Notes under the pieces: model-generated
Databases searched by the model: none
Seen by the model: only the letters and a program-made list of their open reading frames with translations
What the model was told of the DNA's origin: nothing
Translations under genes and position numbers: made by a program
Shown: positions 48,178-57,689 of the stretch, piece by piece
Position numbering within the stretch: the first letter of the stretch is position 1
How the letters are laid out: the number at the start of each line of letters is the position of its first letter
DNA from: Telopea speciosissima
Taxonomy: Eukaryota; Streptophyta; Magnoliopsida; Proteales; Proteaceae
Direction of reading: 5' to 3'
Assembly (NCBI RefSeq): GCF_018873765.1
Contig: NC_057924.1
Coordinates: 19,153,542-19,217,541 of the forward strand
Length of the DNA: 64,000 nt

Positions 48178-48470
48178 GGATCTGGCTCCTCTACTTCCAA
48201 AGCCAGTACTTCCATCATACTTCCATGACCTTTTATTGCAACACAAATCTTCTACGGTGCACTGCCCTGTCCTGCCTGTGTTGCACAGACACAGGGTCGC
48301 GTGCAATGACCGCCTTAGCCCTACTCGGGCAAGGCGCTCGCACAGAAGTTAGGCGGTCAATGCGCGCCGCCTTGTATTTGCACAGCACGGCAGGACGGGC
48401 AGCCCATGCCATAGAATTCTGGATCTCATTTTACTGTGCCTCATGGCTTGACAGCCATCCAACGATTGAG
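48178..48470. mobile_element. Hairpin MITE, GGATCT variant
   Basis: 'gccctgtcctgcctgtgttgc' near 48264 and 'gcacagcacggcaggacggg' near 48380 are inverted, as are 'gcaatgaccgcctta' and 'aggcggtcaatgc'. Ends 'aggatctggctcctctac' and 'attctggatctca'. Duplications not resolved. Confidence 0.55.
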
Positions 48471-48594
48471 ATTTAAAAAATTCAATTTTTTTTGAAAACT
48501 TCATGACATTCCGTTTGAATCACCTTAAACCTAAAAACAAACCCACCCGATCAATTTCGCTCATCAACCGAAATCCATTTCACTCAAACTAAAC

Positions 48595-48838
48595 TATGGA
48601 TGTAAACAAATCGGATTCGGCTTGGGTAGTGCTATATTCGCATCCGATTAGCGTTCAGACGGATACGGATACAGATACGGATCAGATATTTTATCCGTTT
48701 ACATGTAAATATAGCTTTTTGGATAGCTATAGCCTATCCATATCCGTATCTATTTAGCTTTCAGACGGATTCAGATAGTGCGACAAGGATCCGAACACGG
48801 ATACAGAAACGGATTTCGACTATTTATTTACATCCCTA
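48595..48838. mobile_element. hAT-like MITE, exact 8-bp duplication
   Basis: 244 bp from TATGGATGTAAAC to 'tttacatcccta', flanked by exact AACTAAAC (48587-48594 and 48839-48846). The interior is rich in 'ggatacggat' words. Confidence 0.85.
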
Positions 48839-48881
48839 AACTAAACCCAAACCTCTCATCTGCCTGGTGTTTCAGAGTCCC

Positions 48882-49235
48882 ATGAAAAAGCAGAGATCGT
48901 TGGAGCAAACATCGACAACGGCGGCCCCGAAGAGGAGCATTGCATCTCCGCTGCTTGGGGGCGATCAAGCATGGTTGCCGGCTGAGGGAGGGGCAGACCC
49001 CTCGGTTCACCAAGAAAAAACTCAAAGCAACCACCACGAGGACTTTCCCCTAATCCTGAGCAGCGCTCCTTCGGCTTCTGCCAAGAAACGTGGTAGACCC
49101 CCAAAATCTATTGCGCAGGAACGTAAGAAAAACCGAACCTATTTCACTCTCTCAAACGCACACCCTGCTAGGGTTTCAAATCAATTTGGGGTCATCGTCT
49201 TCTGTTCTGCTACAAGGCTTCTCCACCGGATCTAG
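48882..49235 (+). pseudogene. Open frame with an AT-hook-like motif, origin unknown
   Basis: 117 residues from the ATG at 48882, containing KKRGRPPKS, which resembles the AT-hook core (RGRP). Its first part (KQRSLEQTSTTA..KRSIAS) recurs in inverted orientation at about 50040-49985 (KQRSPEQSSTTAKRIIAN), so the segment is a repeated piece rather than a single-copy gene. A donor-like gtaaga follows at about 49122. I do not recognise the parent gene. Confidence 0.3.
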
Positions 49236-49562
49236 AGAGCTTAAGCTTCTCATTAATTTTTTATCATCTTCATAAGCCAGTCAAATGCACAGGGTGATCC
49301 TATAAACCAGAGATGGCATTTTTCTTGTCCAATTTCTCAAATTTATTAAAAAAAAAACTTAGAAGGAGATGAAAAACCCAAAAATTCTAAAAGTACTGTA
49401 TTCATGGCGGCGGTTTGAATTTTGGATCCATTTATATAGTAGTTGGTTGGCCAGTTGATTTTTCTGTGATGGGTTGCTGAGCTCTCCTCAAAAAACAAAT
49501 TTAATTTTTCTGGGTTAGTTCGTAGAATTTCACCAAGAGTAAAGCGTTTTAATTTAGGTTTG

Positions 49563-50010
49563 ATGTGCTTATTGAAGGTGGCGAACCTAGGAGAGTCTGG
49601 AAGGTATTCGACGATGATCGACGAGAGAGATAAAGATGAAGGTTTCTCTCAGTTACCATCGCCACCACCATCATCATCATCGTTGCTACAACAGGGGATT
49701 GTAACAGTATCTGCGGCATCGATGTTTTTGAGTTATAACCAAGAAAGAGAGATGTCAGCGATGGTTTCCTGCTCTAATTCATGTTGTTTCAGGTGATAAA
49801 AGTACAGAATGGATGTATGGTTCTGATTTTAGTTCTTATGTTCCATCAAGTATTAAGTTCTGCTTTTGCATCTGCTGCTTCGCCTTACCTTGCCTCTGAA
49901 AACCTGTTTGATGATCCCACTCCCAATCTTAAGGATCTCCTTCGATTTATTTCGTCTAAGTTTTTCCTTCAAGCATCCATTTGCAATGATCCTCTTCGCC
50001 GTCGTCGATG
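49563..50010 (+). pseudogene. Truncated ERF (ABR1/ERF110-type) N-terminal relic
   Basis: MCLLKVANLGESG.. at the start, and SYNQEREMSAMVS followed after a one-base shift by ALIHVVSG, match the conserved N-terminal motifs of group X ERF transcription factors (ABR1 relatives). The shift is an extra C near 49767. No AP2 DNA-binding domain follows; after about 49860 the frame falls into unrelated sequence overlapping the inverted KQRSPEQ piece. Non-functional. Confidence 0.65.
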
Positions 50011-50489
50011 ATTGCTCCGGCGATCTCTGCTTAACAATCCCTCTTTCCACTTGTCATGATTGGCTCTGAGTTCACTCCCTGTGAACTGAGCAGAGGGGCT
50101 GGGCATCTGGCTTGTTGGGAGATAGCCCACCTCTCTCATGATAAATTCAAGATTACTTTATTTCATTATGTCACCTTTCCTGAATAAATACACGTATGTT
50201 AGAAATCCATAGTATATTTATTAATCTTGATTATCTTTACAATAGTGGTAGAGTATATATACAGGAGATTACATTGTGATCTTATGAGATCCTAAAGAAT
50301 AATACACAATAGGACATTCAGTATTACAAAAGATATTATCACATACGTACAACAAGTTGTTATCATAATTTCCCACTCCTACAATTTCTCTTCAATTCAT
50401 CTGGTTATTAATAACTAATTACACATTTTCTACTACTAATTAACTACTAAATTAATAAAATAAACATGAAATACGTAACATTAATAATT

Positions 50490-51896
50490 TCACGACTGGA
50501 TCAAATCCTGCAACTTCTCCACAAACCTGTCTATGTAATCCGATTCAAACCGTTCCCCCTTAAACACCTCCTTTATCTTCAACTTATTCTCTCGAACCTC
50601 CTTCGCAACTTTGCTATTTTCATCCATCACTAACTTCACAACCTCACACACATTCTCCTTAGTGTACCACCCACCCTCCTCTCTCCTCACCACCTCCACT
50701 CCAATCTTCAAGTCCCCACTCATAAGCCTCGCATTCACAAACTGATCTCCCGAGTGAGGCACCAACACCAACTGTACATCATTCACCAGCGATTCATTCA
50801 TGGAACCCAACCCACAATGAGTCACAAAACACCCAACAGAAGGGTGACCCAATAGCAACTGTTGCTGCACCCATCCACCCTCTACCACTCCTCTCCCAAT
50901 CACCCTCTCCTCAAACCCCTCCAGCAACCCATCCTGCGTCGTCTCCGCCTCAACCGGCGGTTTCAATGCCACCAAAAACGGCATCCCTGTGAGTTCAAAA
51001 CCCAACAACAGCTCTTGATACTGATCCTTCTTCATGATACACTCACTCCCAAAAGAGCAGAAAATCACAGATCTTGGCTTGAACCGGTCCAACCACTTGG
51101 ACCATTTCTCATCCAACCCAATCGAAGGTGGTTCGGGTAAAATTGGACCGGATAACATAACCGGTTTGCCATACTTTTTCTCTATGTAGTCACAGTAGAT
51201 ACCTTCTGTCTCTCTAGATGTTCTAAAGCTGATGGCATCACTTCCCCTTAACCCTAATGTAAGACGTTCTGAGAAGGAAACTCCACAGCCGTACTCTCGG
51301 TACATGATGAATTTCAATTCACGAGCTTCATGGAGATGAAGTTTTATTGTTGAAGAAGGTGGGAAGTCTTGTGGTGGATTCATGAGATCTTCTAACTCAT
51401 TATCACCTTCTTCTAACTGTTTATTATTACTTGAAGGAACCAAGAGGTAAGCAACGGTGGCTGCACTTGTGGTACAGTAAACGACCGATTTGATACCGAG
51501 TTGAGAAGCCATAGAAGGGACCCAATAAGTGAAATCAAAGAAAATCATGTCGGGTTTGAGTTCAAGTAGGGAAGCTTGTAGGTAGGGTTGAGTGAGGTCC
51601 ATGGCAGTCATGATGAGTGGTTGTAGATCGAGGGGGACGTCGGCGGTGGTCTCGGCACCAGACGGTAAGCCTTCGACATGTGGGACTTTAAGAGGGAAGA
51701 AGTGAATGAGGTTAGGGTGGAGATTGAAGGATTCTAGCTTGGGAATTGCAGTGGTGGGTAAGAAGAAAGAGATTTTGTGACCTCTTTCGGCTAGTTTGTT
51801 TGAGAGATGAAGGAATGCGCCAAGATGGCCAAAGGCAAACCATGGGTACATGGCTATGCTTAAGGAGTCTGTCGCTGCATTGGCCGTCATCGTCAT
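50490..51896 (-). CDS. UDP-glycosyltransferase, UGT79-like (UGT-B)
   Basis: A single-exon gene of 468 residues from the ATG at 51896 (a second in-frame ATG lies at 51890). It is a close paralogue of UGT-A; in a 120-base sample near the N-terminus over 90% of bases agree, and the proteins align throughout except near residues 175-190 (an acidic loop, DNELEDLMN against DELSEDEEDLMN). Catalytic His24, the FDFTYW block, and the PSPG box GWVQQQLLLGHPSVGCF with HCGLGS and final GDQ are intact. Expected role: sugar transfer onto a flavonoid glycoside or similar acceptor, inferred from family only. It converges on UGT-A, so read-through from either would be antisense to the other. Confidence 0.9.
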   Translation of the reverse strand: MTMTANAATDSLSIAMYPWFAFGHLGAFLHLSNKLAERGHKISFFLPTTAIPKLESFNLHPNLIHFFPLKVPHVEGLPSGAETTADVPLDLQPLIMTAMDLTQPYLQASLLELKPDMIFFDFTYWVPSMASQLGIKSVVYCTTSAATVAYLLVPSSNNKQLEEGDNELEDLMNPPQDFPPSSTIKLHLHEARELKFIMYREYGCGVSFSERLTLGLRGSDAISFRTSRETEGIYCDYIEKKYGKPVMLSGPILPEPPSIGLDEKWSKWLDRFKPRSVIFCSFGSECIMKKDQYQELLLGFELTGMPFLVALKPPVEAETTQDGLLEGFEERVIGRGVVEGGWVQQQLLLGHPSVGCFVTHCGLGSMNESLVNDVQLVLVPHSGDQFVNARLMSGDLKIGVEVVRREEGGWYTKENVCEVVKLVMDENSKVAKEVRENKLKIKEVFKGERFESDYIDRFVEKLQDLIQS

Positions 51897-51973
51897 CTTC
51901 ACTAGCTGTTACAAAATTACAAGTGAAGTTGCACAGACAATGAATGAGCTACTAGGCTGTCTGCTACTGTGGC

Positions 51974-51987
51974 TTATAAATTTTATA
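51974..51987 (-). promoter_or_regulatory. TATA box of UGT-B
   Basis: The minus strand reads TATAAAATTTATAA 78-91 bases before the ATG at 51896, a suitable distance for a leader of about 45 bases. Position and match only. Confidence 0.5.
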
Positions 51988-52452
51988 AAGAAAACTGAGA
52001 GCTAGCTAGGGTTTCAATTGAATCCAGATCGATGATGGAATAGCATTGCAATAATTAAATAGAGATCTAAACATCCACCAATCCATACCTAATCCAGACT
52101 CTGATTTTCTACTGCCGAGCTGTCTGACAAGATCCTACTATCAACACACAGTAAAGCGGAGAATGACCGCCGGTAGAGGATCCGGATCCCGACGATCTGC
52201 CTGCACTAAAATTATGTCATTGATTGGATAGTAACTGCAATAAATGCTTAGCAGAGAAAGAAATTAAGATACATTGGATAAGGCATTAAAGGGCTCGAAA
52301 AAAAAGAGACGAAGAGAGAAATGGTATTTGCAATGTATGGCTGTTAGAATGCAACGTGTTTTCTAGAAGGATAGCCTTTTTTGGCAGTTGGAATGTGTGG
52401 GTGGAAGGAATGCAACGTGGTTCCTAGAAGGATTTATTTTCTTAGTTTTACA
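51988..52452. other. Upstream of UGT-B, no gene seen
   Basis: A short GGATCC-type relic ('gtagaggatccggatccc' near 52172) and two similar blocks ('gcaacgtg(t/g)ttt/ttcctagaaggat' near 52352 and 52411). Nothing else recognised. Confidence 0.4.
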
Positions 52453-54226
52453 TAGGGGTGTCAATGGATCGGGTTGGACTGAGCCTGACCTAAACCCTAA
52501 TTCAACCCTAGGGATGTTATCTTAAACCCAAGCCCAGCCCAACCCTGTCAGGGACTAAGATACCCTCAATCTTATCCGACCCTATCAGGGTTTTACCTAT
52601 CCTGATCCAGCCCTGATTGACCCTGATTGGATCGGGCAAGACCGGGTTGGCCCTGATTGACCCTGACCTATCTTGGCCCTGATGTTAAAAAATAATTGCT
52701 ATATGAATCGTTGAAAAAAACACAACACAAAGAACTCAGCAGACGGGGTCTCTTCTTTTGATGGACTTGGTTTCATTGTTAATGATAGAAAATTCCACAA
52801 AAAACTCAGCAGATGGGATCTCTCCTTTCGATGGATTTGGTTTCAATGAAAAAACAGAGTAAACCCAATCTATCATTCACATTGAAATGAAAATTAAGAT
52901 AGTTTAAAACTATACAATGAAAAGGTTCAAAACTTGAGTTTAGATGAAAAAATTAGACCTAATTAGAGTGAAAAACCTAAATGGGGAGAAACATTCAAAT
53001 TTAGTGGAGGAATCAAGAAACAGCGTCAAATAAACTAAGACTACAGAAACAGAAAAACAATCGTGGAGGATTGAACGAGATGGCAAAACAAGAGTGAAGT
53101 TGGGGATTTTCATTTAAAGAAATGAACCCACAACAAAATAAAGAAGTAAGCCATTTAAACAAAGAACACCCAACGCACAAACACTGATACCCAATTCACA
53201 AATTAGATCAATAAAAAATCATAAAAAAAAGGGGGAAAAAACTGAAATGCTTTTCTAGCAAAGAACTATCAAGAGGTGGGAGGGATGCTTCAGAGTTCAG
53301 GCTTCAGTAGTTCAGCCTCCCCTCCAGCAGTTGAGCAGCGGCGGCAGCTTACTCATTACTCCCTTCTCAATTGAAAGAAAAGTTCAAAAATGAAAGCTTA
53401 AGCTGCTGGCCTTTGGATCCGGCTTCTCTCCAGCGCACATCGTGCAGCTGGGGGGCTTCGAGCCATACCATTGCATGCATCCCGGTGCAATGGCGTGTGG
53501 ATAGAGGCCTCCCTAATCGGACGATGTGTGCTGGACATCGTCCCACACGGGAGAGGATCTCAATCCCTGGCCTTAAGGGTTTTCCACATTCCTCTACAAG
53601 AACAAGAGCAGATCGAGCTGACAAAGAGAAGGGTTTAGCTGTTGCTATCGAGACATAAAACTTTGATCGAGATGGAAATGCTCCTGTGTCAGTTACTAGT
53701 CCACATATACCAAACGAAGGAAAGTTTCTAGATCAGATTGACACTGGAGAGGTAGTAGATCAAGGTTGGACGGATACGGGAATGCCAAGGAAGAGATGGT
53801 TGCCTGAGATGGGCATCCCACTCGAAAGAAGCACGAGATTGCCATTGAGCCAGCTTTGCCAGATCGGACAAAACAGTCTTAGAGCACAAGTCAAGCTCAT
53901 GATAGGCGACCTTAACGATTAGGATGAACGGAATCATGGATGATAGGTTTGTTTTGGTCTTTTGATTTTTAACTTGTTTTTTTGTTTAGAGTAAAGAAGA
54001 ATAATAATATTAATATCTATATATTCATATGTTAAGTTATATATAATATATCTATTATATACTTATAAATAATACAGGGTTGGGCTGGGCCGGGCCGGGC
54101 TGAACCCAGGGACTAAACTCAAATCCGACCCGACCCTGCCAGGGCCAGACTATTTCTAAACCCAAACCCGCCCTTTGGGCTGAAAAATCAGGATCGGGTC
54201 CGGGCCGGGCTTTTTTGACAACCCTA
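52453..54226. mobile_element. hAT-like element, TAGGGGTG family
   Basis: Starts TAGGGGTGTCAATGG and ends TTTTGACAACCCTA, flanked by gttttaca (52445-52452) and gttttact (54227-54234). 1774 bp, including the MITE 53415-53566. Subterminal 'cagggttgggctgggccggg' words match 14792-15937. A 78-residue frame at 53686-53922 has no recognised domain; no hAT transposase was found. Confidence 0.75.
53415..53566. mobile_element. Hairpin MITE, GGATCCGG family
   Basis: Starts GGATCCGGCTTCTCTCC and ends GAGAGGATCTCAATCC. Flanked by ctggccttt (53406-53414) and ctggcctta (53567-53575), 8 of 9 identical. The interior contains the palindrome 'cattgcatgcatcccggtgcaatg'. Nested in the 52453 hAT-like element. Confidence 0.75.
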
Positions 54227-54479
54227 GTTTTACTTTTCGGATAGGTGGTAGCAGGAATTCCGATCTTCTACGGCCTCAATAGTAGCGGCCATCTTCTTGC
54301 CCTGCTCTCGTGGGTTGATACATGTAAAATAAGATATCAAATGGTTATTTTTTAAACTTCAAAATTTGTCTGTTAAAAAACTGTTTATTCCAGCAAACCA
54401 AGCTGGACCGGTCAGACAACCCAAAACCGACCTAGCCCAGCTCGGTTTGGGTAACAAAACCCTATGATTTGAGAAACCG

Positions 54480-54650
54480 TGCTCTCTTCTCTTCTTCCTC
54501 CGGTGAACCTTGAACCTCTCTTCTTCCTCAAAGCTCAAACCTCTCTTCTTCCTCTGGCAAACCTCGAACCTCTCTTCTTCCTCAAAGCTCAAACCTCTCT
54601 TCTTCCTCTTGCAAACCCTCGAACCTCTCTTCTTTCTCTGGCATGGTTCC
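54480..54650. repeat. 54-bp minisatellite
   Basis: About three copies of a CTTCTTCCT-rich unit; 'ctcaaagctcaaacctctct' recurs at 54527 and 54581. Read on the minus strand it gives repeated KKRGLSFEEEERF, which is a by-product of the repeat, not evidence for a gene. Confidence 0.75.
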
Positions 54651-55727
54651 CAATCTTCCTGATCATATCTATGTTTCCTAGTTATTAAATGTTTTCTACT
54701 GTTTCTGAACCGACTTGGATTCAAATCGGTTTATCATTTAAACAAAACAAAACCCATCGTCCATATTTCAAATCTGAAACCCTCGATTCTTCTTCCCGTA
54801 AACCCAAACCGAGCATTCTCTTCTTCCTCCTCTGAATCCTTTGTGAAAGTGTATCCATTATCCACCCAAACTCAATGAGTGAGAATCAACTAAGTCCACA
54901 AACCAGCACTATCCATTATCCACAGCAGAGAAGAGAAGAGAGACACGGTTTTAGTGTTGCAGACTTGTAGAAGCAAATATCAGCCACTGCACAGCCATTC
55001 TCTTTCTTTTAATAGATTAAGAAACAGATGCAGTAATTTACCCAAATGAATAAAATTGTATTTTGGGCTTTTCATTCCTTTCTTTCTTGAAAGGAAAATG
55101 CTTTAGGACTTTTCTGACGAAGCTACATAAGAAAAATATAATGCGAGTGAAACGATTTAGGAGAGATTTGGAGCAACAATGTAGTCTTCATTCCTTGATT
55201 TTCTTTTTCTTTTGACAGAGATGAACCAAGGTTGAATAATGCCCCAATCTTAGGCACCCATTAAATGTAAACTAGAGCTCTGAGCTGTGTTTTTAATTAA
55301 TTATGGAGAGAAATAGAGCTTAAAACTCGAGCAATCGAGTATCAACAAACAACTGTAAAATGACTCAGAACATCACTGGCCCCATTAAACATTTAAACCC
55401 TCCATCCACCGAGAAAAGATTAACAGAAACAAATGTAAAGAGAACCCAGAGATGAGAATGTGGTCAGTGGTGGTGAAGATTCGATTTTGGGCTTTCCGTC
55501 ACGACCGAAAAGACGATCCAACCTCTTCCTCGAAGAGTTGCAGGGGGTGTGAATAACTGATTTGGGGAATAACTAAATAAAAAAAAAATGTGAATTTGGG
55601 GATATAGGGTTAAAGGGTGTAATTTTGGGGTTCAGTGGTAGTGATTTGTAGCAAGGAGAAGAAGCACCCTTCGGCGGTAGGGATTTGCAGAGTGAGCTTT
55701 GAGAAAGTCGTTTGTTTTTTTTTTGGT

Positions 55728-57380
55728 GGGGAAAGGTTTTGTACACGGTCGTGTAAACCGTGTACGAAACTTCGCCCCACCCCCCCCCCCCCCTTTTACT
55801 TTTTTTTTTTTTATGAAACCGTCCCCCCTCTCTCTCTTCCACATACGGCTTCTACCCTCCCGCCCCCTCATCTTCCACAACCCTCCATGCCAGTAAATTA
55901 CTGCTTCTTACTAACCAAGACCAATTCGTTCACCAATTTGAAGATCCTCCCATAGAATCTCTGCTACTTCATCAAGCATTATATTAATTTTCTCTCTCTG
56001 AAAACCACTGATGAAAAATGGGTTGTCATTGGTTGATTCATTTAATTCTTTGGCACTTAATTGACGCTCTTCCAAAGAATTGATTCGTCCAGTTTCCACA
56101 TTATTTTCGACTCCTGCATTTCCTTGATTACTCATCTCACCCCCAGAAAAAATATTTTCAAGTTGCTTTGGATAAGAGCCAACTGCACATGGTGCTGGAA
56201 ACTTCTGAATTTTTTCTTCACATGCAGTTCTAACCAAAGATGAAACAAGAACAGGAAGCAAGCCTACAACTGTGGAATCATCCTGGGCCATGTCATTACC
56301 TTCATCATTAACCAACATAAACCCCTCACCTAAAGCCATGGGAGGTGAACAAACACCATGGCTGATAGCGGTTTTGCCAACAACATTACGAAGATCTGAG
56401 CTATCAAAAGTAAAACCTGGTTTATCTGTGATTGAATTCAGAATTGGTTTCTCATCTTTAAAATTAGCTGAATCAGATGCGTTCTCTTTCTTTTTTCCTG
56501 TCATTGCCCCTGTTGAAGTTTGTTGTCTATCTTGAGTTACTGGGTCCATGCTGAAGCAAAACTTATCATGACAAAATTCTTCCCCATTATCAATCTTGTT
56601 CAAATCCACAGACTGGCTTTGACCAAGCAAGGTATGTCCTTTCAGGAACTGGGGAGTTAGATCAAAAAATAAATCTATCGGAGGAGATGCACCGCTCTCC
56701 AGAAAGACAACATGAAGTTTCTGGGCAAATTCTGGGTCTTGTGCCGCACTGATCATATATTCAGAAACATCCTTTAATTTCATCTTTTGGACGATGAAGC
56801 TCCTCCACCAGTGCCAGATGAATTTTCATGCGGTTTATGCAAGGATAGAAGAACCTTGCCAAATTCATACTCAAATCTCTCAGTTTGATTCTTTTCAGAA
56901 ATATTTGCATCATCCTTCTTTGCTTGAATGCCAATATCATCTGACAAACTAACTTTGGAAACATGATCTAGGTGTCCAAATATAGTTGCTTCACTTGTTT
57001 GATTCTCAAATTGACAATTGAGCTTGCCGAGTGCAAAACATGAACCCTCTACATTCTGTGCAATGTTAACAGAGCTCCGTACATCTAATCCTGGCATAGA
57101 GGGTTGTGGAAGATGAGGGGGCGGGAGGGTAGGAGCCGTATGTGGAAGAGAGAGAGAGAGAGAGAGGGAGGGAAGGGAAGAGGGAGCTGGAGCCGGAGGA
57201 GGAGGGGGATGGGATCCGGTGACGGAGAAGCATGGTAGAAGGAGAGCCGGTGACGGAGAAGAATGGTAGAAGGATACGGAGAAGAAAGAGGAGGGGGGGG
57301 GGTTTTCATAAAATAAAAAAAAGTAAAGGGGGGAAAAGTTTCGTACACGGTTTACACGACCGTGTACAAAACCTTTCCCT
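55728..57380 (-). mobile_element. Pack-MULE carrying an EDR1-type kinase gene piece
   Basis: The left arm 55728 to about 55892 and the right arm about 57090-57380 are inverted copies, starting GGGGAAAGGTTTTGTACACG and ending at 'ccctc(c/t)atgccag'. The right arm is longer by roughly 130 bp of CT-rich sequence. TTTTTTGGT precedes the left end (55719-55727) and recurs at 57384-57392, separated from the right end by a few extra T, so a 9-bp duplication is likely but blurred by slippage. The middle (55893-57090) is host gene sequence. A MITE with the same ends lies at 47537-47694. Confidence 0.8.
55911..57097 (-). pseudogene. Raf-like MAP3K (EDR1-type) gene fragment
   Basis: EDR1-type kinases regulate defence and stress signalling upstream of MAPK cascades. 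The minus strand encodes DVSEYMISAAQDPEFAQKLH with ESGASPPIDLF, the conserved motif before the kinase domain, and ends at WEDLQIGERIGLG, the start of the glycine-rich ATP loop. The catalytic domain is absent. There is a one-base frameshift near 56783, where the upstream frame (57097-56780, ending GGGASSSKR) stops just as the next starts. After GLG the sequence reads gttagtaag, which fits an intron donor, so genomic rather than spliced DNA was probably captured. The ATG at 57097 lies at the edge of the right TIR. Non-functional as a kinase. Confidence 0.82.
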
Positions 57381-57689
57381 TTTTTTTTTGGTGAAAACTG
57401 AGAAAGTCGACTTGGGGATTTGGGGGACTTAGGTTTGTAACTTTTTTGGGGTAGCAGGACTTAGGTTTGCATCAGTTTGGGTTAGTCTTTATAGTTTAAC
57501 TCAAACTTTTCATTTTTTTTTTAAAATAACCGTTAGATATCCTACTTTACACGTGTTATTCTAAAAAATCAGGGCAGGAAGATGGCCGCTACTATTGAGG
57601 TCGTAGAAGATCTAAATCCGTGGTAGCAGTATGGACTATGGACTATGGACATATTTCCAATTTTTAAATTAAACAATACGTCTCAGTTA

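Larger units (their letters stand above)
47451..50489. other. Spacer between the two inverted UGT genes
   Basis: This 3.0-kb spacer holds only transposons and relics: the MITE 47537-47694, a LINE tail, a hairpin MITE, a hAT MITE, an AT-hook-like open frame and a broken ERF gene. No intact gene was found. From 50090 to 50489 nothing was recognised. Confidence 0.75.
54254..57619. mobile_element. Mutator-like element (3.4 kb) hosting a second one
   Basis: TIRs of about 110 bp: GGAATTCCGATCTTCTACGG on the left and the inverse of 'gtcgtagaagatctaaatcc' on the right, both containing 'aatagtagcggccatcttc'. Exact 9-bp duplication GTGGTAGCA at 54245-54253 and 57620-57628. The interior has a minisatellite (54480-54650) and the EDR1-carrying element 55728-57380. 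No transposase was recognised; 54660-55720 shows no domain. Confidence 0.85.

Noticed and set aside
55632..55955. Several overlapping open frames around 55.6-55.9 kb
   Set aside because: They are read-throughs of the CT/GA-rich left arm of the EDR1-carrying element.
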